The notes under the pieces: generated by a model
The model's input: the letters and a program-made list of their open reading frames with translations, nothing else
Told to the model about the DNA's origin: nothing
The model's database searches: none
Source: CAZXPG01 sp964643145
GTDB taxonomy: Bacteria > Pseudomonadota > Alphaproteobacteria > Rickettsiales > Arcanibacteraceae
Length of the DNA stretch: 8,703 nucleotides
NCBI GenBank assembly: GCA_964643145.1
Contig: CAZXPG010000062.1
Coordinates: forward strand, 1 to 8,703
Direction of reading: 5' to 3'
Part shown: in pieces, positions 5,983-8,703 of the stretch
How positions within the stretch are numbered: position 1 is the stretch's first letter
Layout: each line of letters opens with the position of its first letter
Translations under genes and position numbers: made by a program

Positions 5983-8403
5983 ATGACTGATTCTACACCA
6001 TCCCTATACCCTGTACTCCCCTTGCGCGATATTGTGGTGTTTCCAGGTATGATTGTTCCATTATTTGTAGGGAGGGAAAAATCTATTAAAGCACTGGAAG
6101 AAGTGATCAAAGGCGGTAAAGAACTGCTGCTACTTACCCAGAAAGATGCTCAAAAAGATGATCCAGAGCAAAAAGATCTTTATACGGTTGGAACAATAGC
6201 ACATCTGCTACAACTGCTAAAATTGCCAGATGGCACAGTAAAAGTACTGGTAGAAGCACGCCACCGCGTACAGGCTTCACGCATTACTGCTGAAGGTGGG
6301 CATTATGCCGCCCATGCAAAAGATATTACTGAAACAGAAGGCAACCCACTGAAAGTAAAGGCACTAACCCGTTCCATAACACAGCAGTTTGAGCAATATA
6401 TCAAAATCAATAAAAAAATTAATCCTGAAGTTGCCACAACCTTGCCGGATACCAACACACCTGGCAAGCTGGCCGATGCTGTGGCAAGCCATTTGGCACT
6501 ATCTATCAAAGATAAGCAAAAAACTCTCGAACTGGTTAATATTGAAAAGCGGCTGGAGCATATTTATACCCAACTTGAAAGCGAAATGGGCGTATTAAAC
6601 ACCGAGCGGAAGATTCGCTCACGTGTAAAAAAACAAGTGGAGAAAACCCAGAAAGAATATTATCTGAACGAGCAACTGAAGGCCATACAGAAAGAGCTGG
6701 GTGAAGGTGATGATGGCAAAGACGATCTCACCGATTTGGAAGAGCGCATTAAAAACAGTAAAATGAGCACCGAAGCCCAAGAACGCGCACAGGCTGAACT
6801 AAAAAAATTGCGCAATATGAGCCCCATGTCAGCCGAATCTACTGTTATACGTAATTATCTTGACTGGTTGGTTTCGCTTCCTTGGAATAACCCTAGCGAT
6901 GTAGTGGTTGATATCCAAGAAGCCCAAAAAGTCCTTGATCACGACCATTACGGCCTAGAAAAAGTGAAAGAGCGCATTACCGAATATCTAGCCGTTCAGC
7001 AACGCACCCAGAAACTCAAAGGCCCAATCATTTGCCTGGTTGGCCCTCCAGGTGTGGGGAAAACCTCACTGGCTAAATCAATTGCTGAGGCAACCGGGCG
7101 CAATTTTGTGCGTATTTCCCTGGGCGGTATCCGTGATGAAGCGGAAATCCGTGGCCATCGCCGCACCTATATTGGCTCGATGCCTGGGAAAATTATCCAA
7201 TCTATGAAAAAAGCTAAATCCTCCAATCCGCTGTTCCTGCTGGATGAGGTGGATAAAATTGGCCTGGATTTCCGTGGTGACCCAGCTTCTGCCCTGCTTG
7301 AGGTGCTTGACCCCGAACAGAATGCTACCTTTGCCGATCACTATCTGGAGGTGGAATATGACCTCTCCAATGTCATGTTTATTGCCACTGCCAATACGCT
7401 GAATATTCCTCGCCCACTTCTTGACCGGATGGAGATCATCCGCATTTCCGGCTATACCGAAGAGGAAAAAATTGAAATTGCCAAACGGCATTTAATTGGC
7501 AAACAGCGTGAAGCACACGGCTTAGAAGAAAATGAGTGGTCTGTTTCCGACGAAGCCTTGCGAGACATTATCCGTTATTACACCCGTGAATCGGGTGTGC
7601 GTAATATGGAACGCGAACTAGCGAACCTGGCACGTAAGTCTATTAAGGACATCCTCTTGCAGAAAAACGATCATATCACCATCACCACCCGCAACCTGGG
7701 GAAATATGCCGGTGTACAGCGCTTTAACTATAATGAAGCGGAAAATAACGATTTAATCGGTGTCACTACTGGCCTTGCCTATACGGAAGTTGGAGGTGAA
7801 CTACTCTCTATTGAGGCACTCAGCCTGCCCGGGAAAGGCACGATTAAAACTACCGGCAAGCTGGGGGATGTGATGCAGGAATCGGCGCAGGCGGCATTCA
7901 GCTATATGCGTTCACGCTCGTTGGATTTTGGCATTACCCCACCCGAATATCAGAAAAAGGATATCCACCTTCATGTGCCAGAGGGTGCAACACCAAAGGA
8001 TGGCCCATCGGCAGGGATTGCCATGTACACCTCGATTGTATCGGTAATGTCAGGAATACCGGTGAAGAAAACAGTGGCAATGACCGGAGAAATCACCCTG
8101 CGTGGTCGCGTGCTGCCTATTGGGGGCCTCAAGGAAAAATTGCTGGCTGCCCTGCGTGGTGGCATCAAAACCGTGGTTATCCCGAAAGAAAACGCCAAAG
8201 ATCTGATTGATATCCCCCTCAATATCAAACGGGGGCTGGATATTATACCGGTAAGTTTTGCCGAGGAGGTATTAAAAATCGCTCTAACGAAGCCACTCAC
8301 CCCGATAGACTGGCAACCCGAGGCTGAAACCCTTGTGAGCCCTGCGCATATACCCCAGAGCAACAAGGACGAAGGCGCAAAAGACGAGATCCGGCCTCAC
8401 TGA
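5983..8403 (+). CDS. lon: ATP-dependent Lon protease (LonA type)
   Basis: This is an 806-residue cytoplasmic AAA+ serine protease that unfolds and degrades damaged and selected regulatory proteins (EC 3.4.21.53). The order is LonA: N-terminal substrate domain from residue 8 (LYPVLPLRDIVVFPGMIVPL), a charged coiled-coil linker near 200-300, an AAA+ module, and a C-terminal protease. Walker A GPPGVGKT is at 354-361 (K360), Walker B LFLLDE ends at D421-E422, sensor 1 is N471, the arginine finger is R482 and sensor 2 is R540. The catalytic dyad is S676 (PKDGPSAG) and K719 (GGLKEK), spaced 43 residues apart as in E. coli Lon. The protein is slightly longer than E. coli Lon (784) because of a polar, probably disordered C-terminal tail. 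An in-frame TGA at 5971 makes the ATG at 5983 the first possible start. The gene ends TGA-TAA. Unlike in many alphaproteobacteria, clpX is not upstream. The gene appears intact. Confidence 0.99.
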   Translation: MTDSTPSLYPVLPLRDIVVFPGMIVPLFVGREKSIKALEEVIKGGKELLLLTQKDAQKDDPEQKDLYTVGTIAHLLQLLKLPDGTVKVLVEARHRVQASRITAEGGHYAAHAKDITETEGNPLKVKALTRSITQQFEQYIKINKKINPEVATTLPDTNTPGKLADAVASHLALSIKDKQKTLELVNIEKRLEHIYTQLESEMGVLNTERKIRSRVKKQVEKTQKEYYLNEQLKAIQKELGEGDDGKDDLTDLEERIKNSKMSTEAQERAQAELKKLRNMSPMSAESTVIRNYLDWLVSLPWNNPSDVVVDIQEAQKVLDHDHYGLEKVKERITEYLAVQQRTQKLKGPIICLVGPPGVGKTSLAKSIAEATGRNFVRISLGGIRDEAEIRGHRRTYIGSMPGKIIQSMKKAKSSNPLFLLDEVDKIGLDFRGDPASALLEVLDPEQNATFADHYLEVEYDLSNVMFIATANTLNIPRPLLDRMEIIRISGYTEEEKIEIAKRHLIGKQREAHGLEENEWSVSDEALRDIIRYYTRESGVRNMERELANLARKSIKDILLQKNDHITITTRNLGKYAGVQRFNYNEAENNDLIGVTTGLAYTEVGGELLSIEALSLPGKGTIKTTGKLGDVMQESAQAAFSYMRSRSLDFGITPPEYQKKDIHLHVPEGATPKDGPSAGIAMYTSIVSVMSGIPVKKTVAMTGEITLRGRVLPIGGLKEKLLAALRGGIKTVVIPKENAKDLIDIPLNIKRGLDIIPVSFAEEVLKIALTKPLTPIDWQPEAETLVSPAHIPQSNKDEGAKDEIRPH

Positions 8404-8446
8404 TAACCTCAGTGTTGGATAATAACGGTTTTCTCAGGCCGACATG

Positions 8447-8494
8447 ATTTGAAACATAATGATGCAAACCGCCTTGAATCATTATGTTTCAAAT
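8447..8494. repeat. 17-bp perfect inverted repeat after lon
   Basis: Arms ATTTGAAACATAATGAT (8447-8463) and ATCATTATGTTTCAAAT (8478-8494) are perfect reverse complements. Within the 14-nt loop, CAA (8465-8467) can pair with TTG (8474-8476), extending the stem across one mismatch to a 6-nt loop. It begins 44 bp after the lon stop. There is no following T-run, so it is not a typical intrinsic terminator. It could protect the 3' end of lon mRNA or be a dispersed palindromic element. Confidence 0.8.
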
Positions 8495-8516
8495 AGTTGG
8501 TAATGTTGATAAGGAC

Positions 8517-8536
8517 AACCTAGCCAAAACTAGGTT
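8517..8536. repeat. Short hairpin AACCTAG/CTAGGTT
   Basis: Perfect 7-bp arms at 8517-8523 and 8530-8536 enclose the 6-nt loop CCAAAA. It sits between the two larger hairpins and may belong to one structured transcript with them, or be incidental. Confidence 0.4.
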
Positions 8537-8649
8537 AAATAACACCTCATGCGCGAAAGTAGAATCTACATAAAAAATGGAAAAAGCCAGGCGTTTTTAT
8601 ATTAACAGCTTGATTTATTACGCTAACTCTAATAAAGTTTTTAATATCA

Positions 8650-8696
8650 TATACTGAAACCACTTGAAGAGTGGTTTCAGTATAGTCCTTATTTTT
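8650..8696 (+). terminator. Candidate intrinsic terminator (15-bp hairpin plus T-rich tail)
   Basis: Arms at 8650-8664 and 8670-8684 (TATACTGAAACCACT and its exact reverse complement) pair over 15 bp around the 5-nt loop TGAAG. The plus strand then reads GTCCTTATTTTT, with T-rich sequence at 8689-8696. The U-tract starts a few bases late and the stem is not very GC-rich, so termination may be partial. It lies 247 bp after lon, so it may end a long lon 3' UTR, a separate small RNA, or a convergent gene beyond the window. Confidence 0.45.
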
Positions 8697-8703
8697 GCGT
8701 TCC

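Larger units (their letters stand above)
8404..8703 (+). other. Gene-free region after lon, rich in inverted repeats
   Basis: I find no believable protein gene and no tRNA signature in these 300 bp. The region holds a short repeat around the lon stop (CACTGA 8398-8403 / TCAGTG 8409-8414), a 17-bp palindrome (8447-8494), a 7-bp hairpin (8517-8536) and a 15-bp terminator-like hairpin (8650-8684). A weak TTGATT (8610-8615)/TAAAGT (8633-8638) pair is the only promoter-like match noted. In many alphaproteobacteria hupB follows lon; it is not reached or not present here. Confidence 0.6.

Noticed and set aside
5868..6110. Minus-strand 80-codon frame overlapping the lon start
   Set aside because: Half of it is antisense to the conserved Lon N-terminus, the rest is AT-rich leader, and the translation is not recognisable.
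6303..8482. Other frames within lon (6303-6509, 6389-6598, 7078-7491, 7971-8366, 8297-8482)
   Set aside because: They are shadows of the intact lon gene; the last one also runs through the palindromic 3' region.
8448..8660. Shared word TGAAAC in the 17-bp and 15-bp stems as evidence of one repeat family
   Set aside because: Only six bases are shared and the remaining arm sequences differ, so common origin is not supported.
8404..8703. A tRNA or known housekeeping RNA (tmRNA, SRP RNA, 6S) after lon
   Set aside because: No TPsiC-like GGTTC motif, cloverleaf spacing, SRP GGAAG core or other known signature is visible.

Overview
The window looks like a chromosomal segment of an alphaproteobacterium with moderate-to-low G+C (mid-40s percent in genes by eye, lower between genes). 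The main evidence is the Lon protein, whose sequence and C-terminal 'KPLTPIDW' type ending resemble alphaproteobacterial Lon. No rRNA, tRNA, CRISPR array, transposase or phage gene is visible. I cannot name the genus.

Left part (77-5160, minus strand): a compact drug-efflux locus read right to left. It has a TetR/AcrR-family repressor, then a membrane-fusion (periplasmic adaptor) protein, then a large RND inner-membrane pump of the HAE1/MexF type. Adaptor and pump are 5 bp apart and surely co-transcribed. The repressor lies upstream on the same strand, separated by a gap of about 100 bp that is mostly filled by a 27-bp hairpin. No outer-membrane channel gene is present, so the pump would use a TolC/OprM-type channel encoded elsewhere.

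Middle (5161-5982): a divergent intergenic region with a TTGAC-N6-GTCAA palindrome, the likely TetR operator. It overlaps candidate promoter elements for both the repressor and a small secreted cupredoxin-fold protein (plus strand). A second cupredoxin promoter overlaps a sequence resembling a Fur box. After the cupredoxin gene comes a strongly C-rich, G-poor tract ending in a 20-bp hairpin, then an AT-rich leader before lon.

Right part (5983-8703, plus strand): a complete lon gene for the ATP-dependent protease, with all catalytic motifs intact. The last 300 bp hold no credible protein gene but contain several perfect inverted repeats, including a 17-bp and a 15-bp stem. The latter is followed by a T-rich stretch and is a plausible terminator.

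The coding content is ordinary: efflux, a metal- or redox-associated periplasmic protein, and proteostasis. I do not see a new multi-gene system. The interesting signals are between genes: a regulatory region that may tie the cupredoxin to the efflux repressor, long hairpins at the junctions, and lon outside its usual tig-clpP-clpX neighbourhood.
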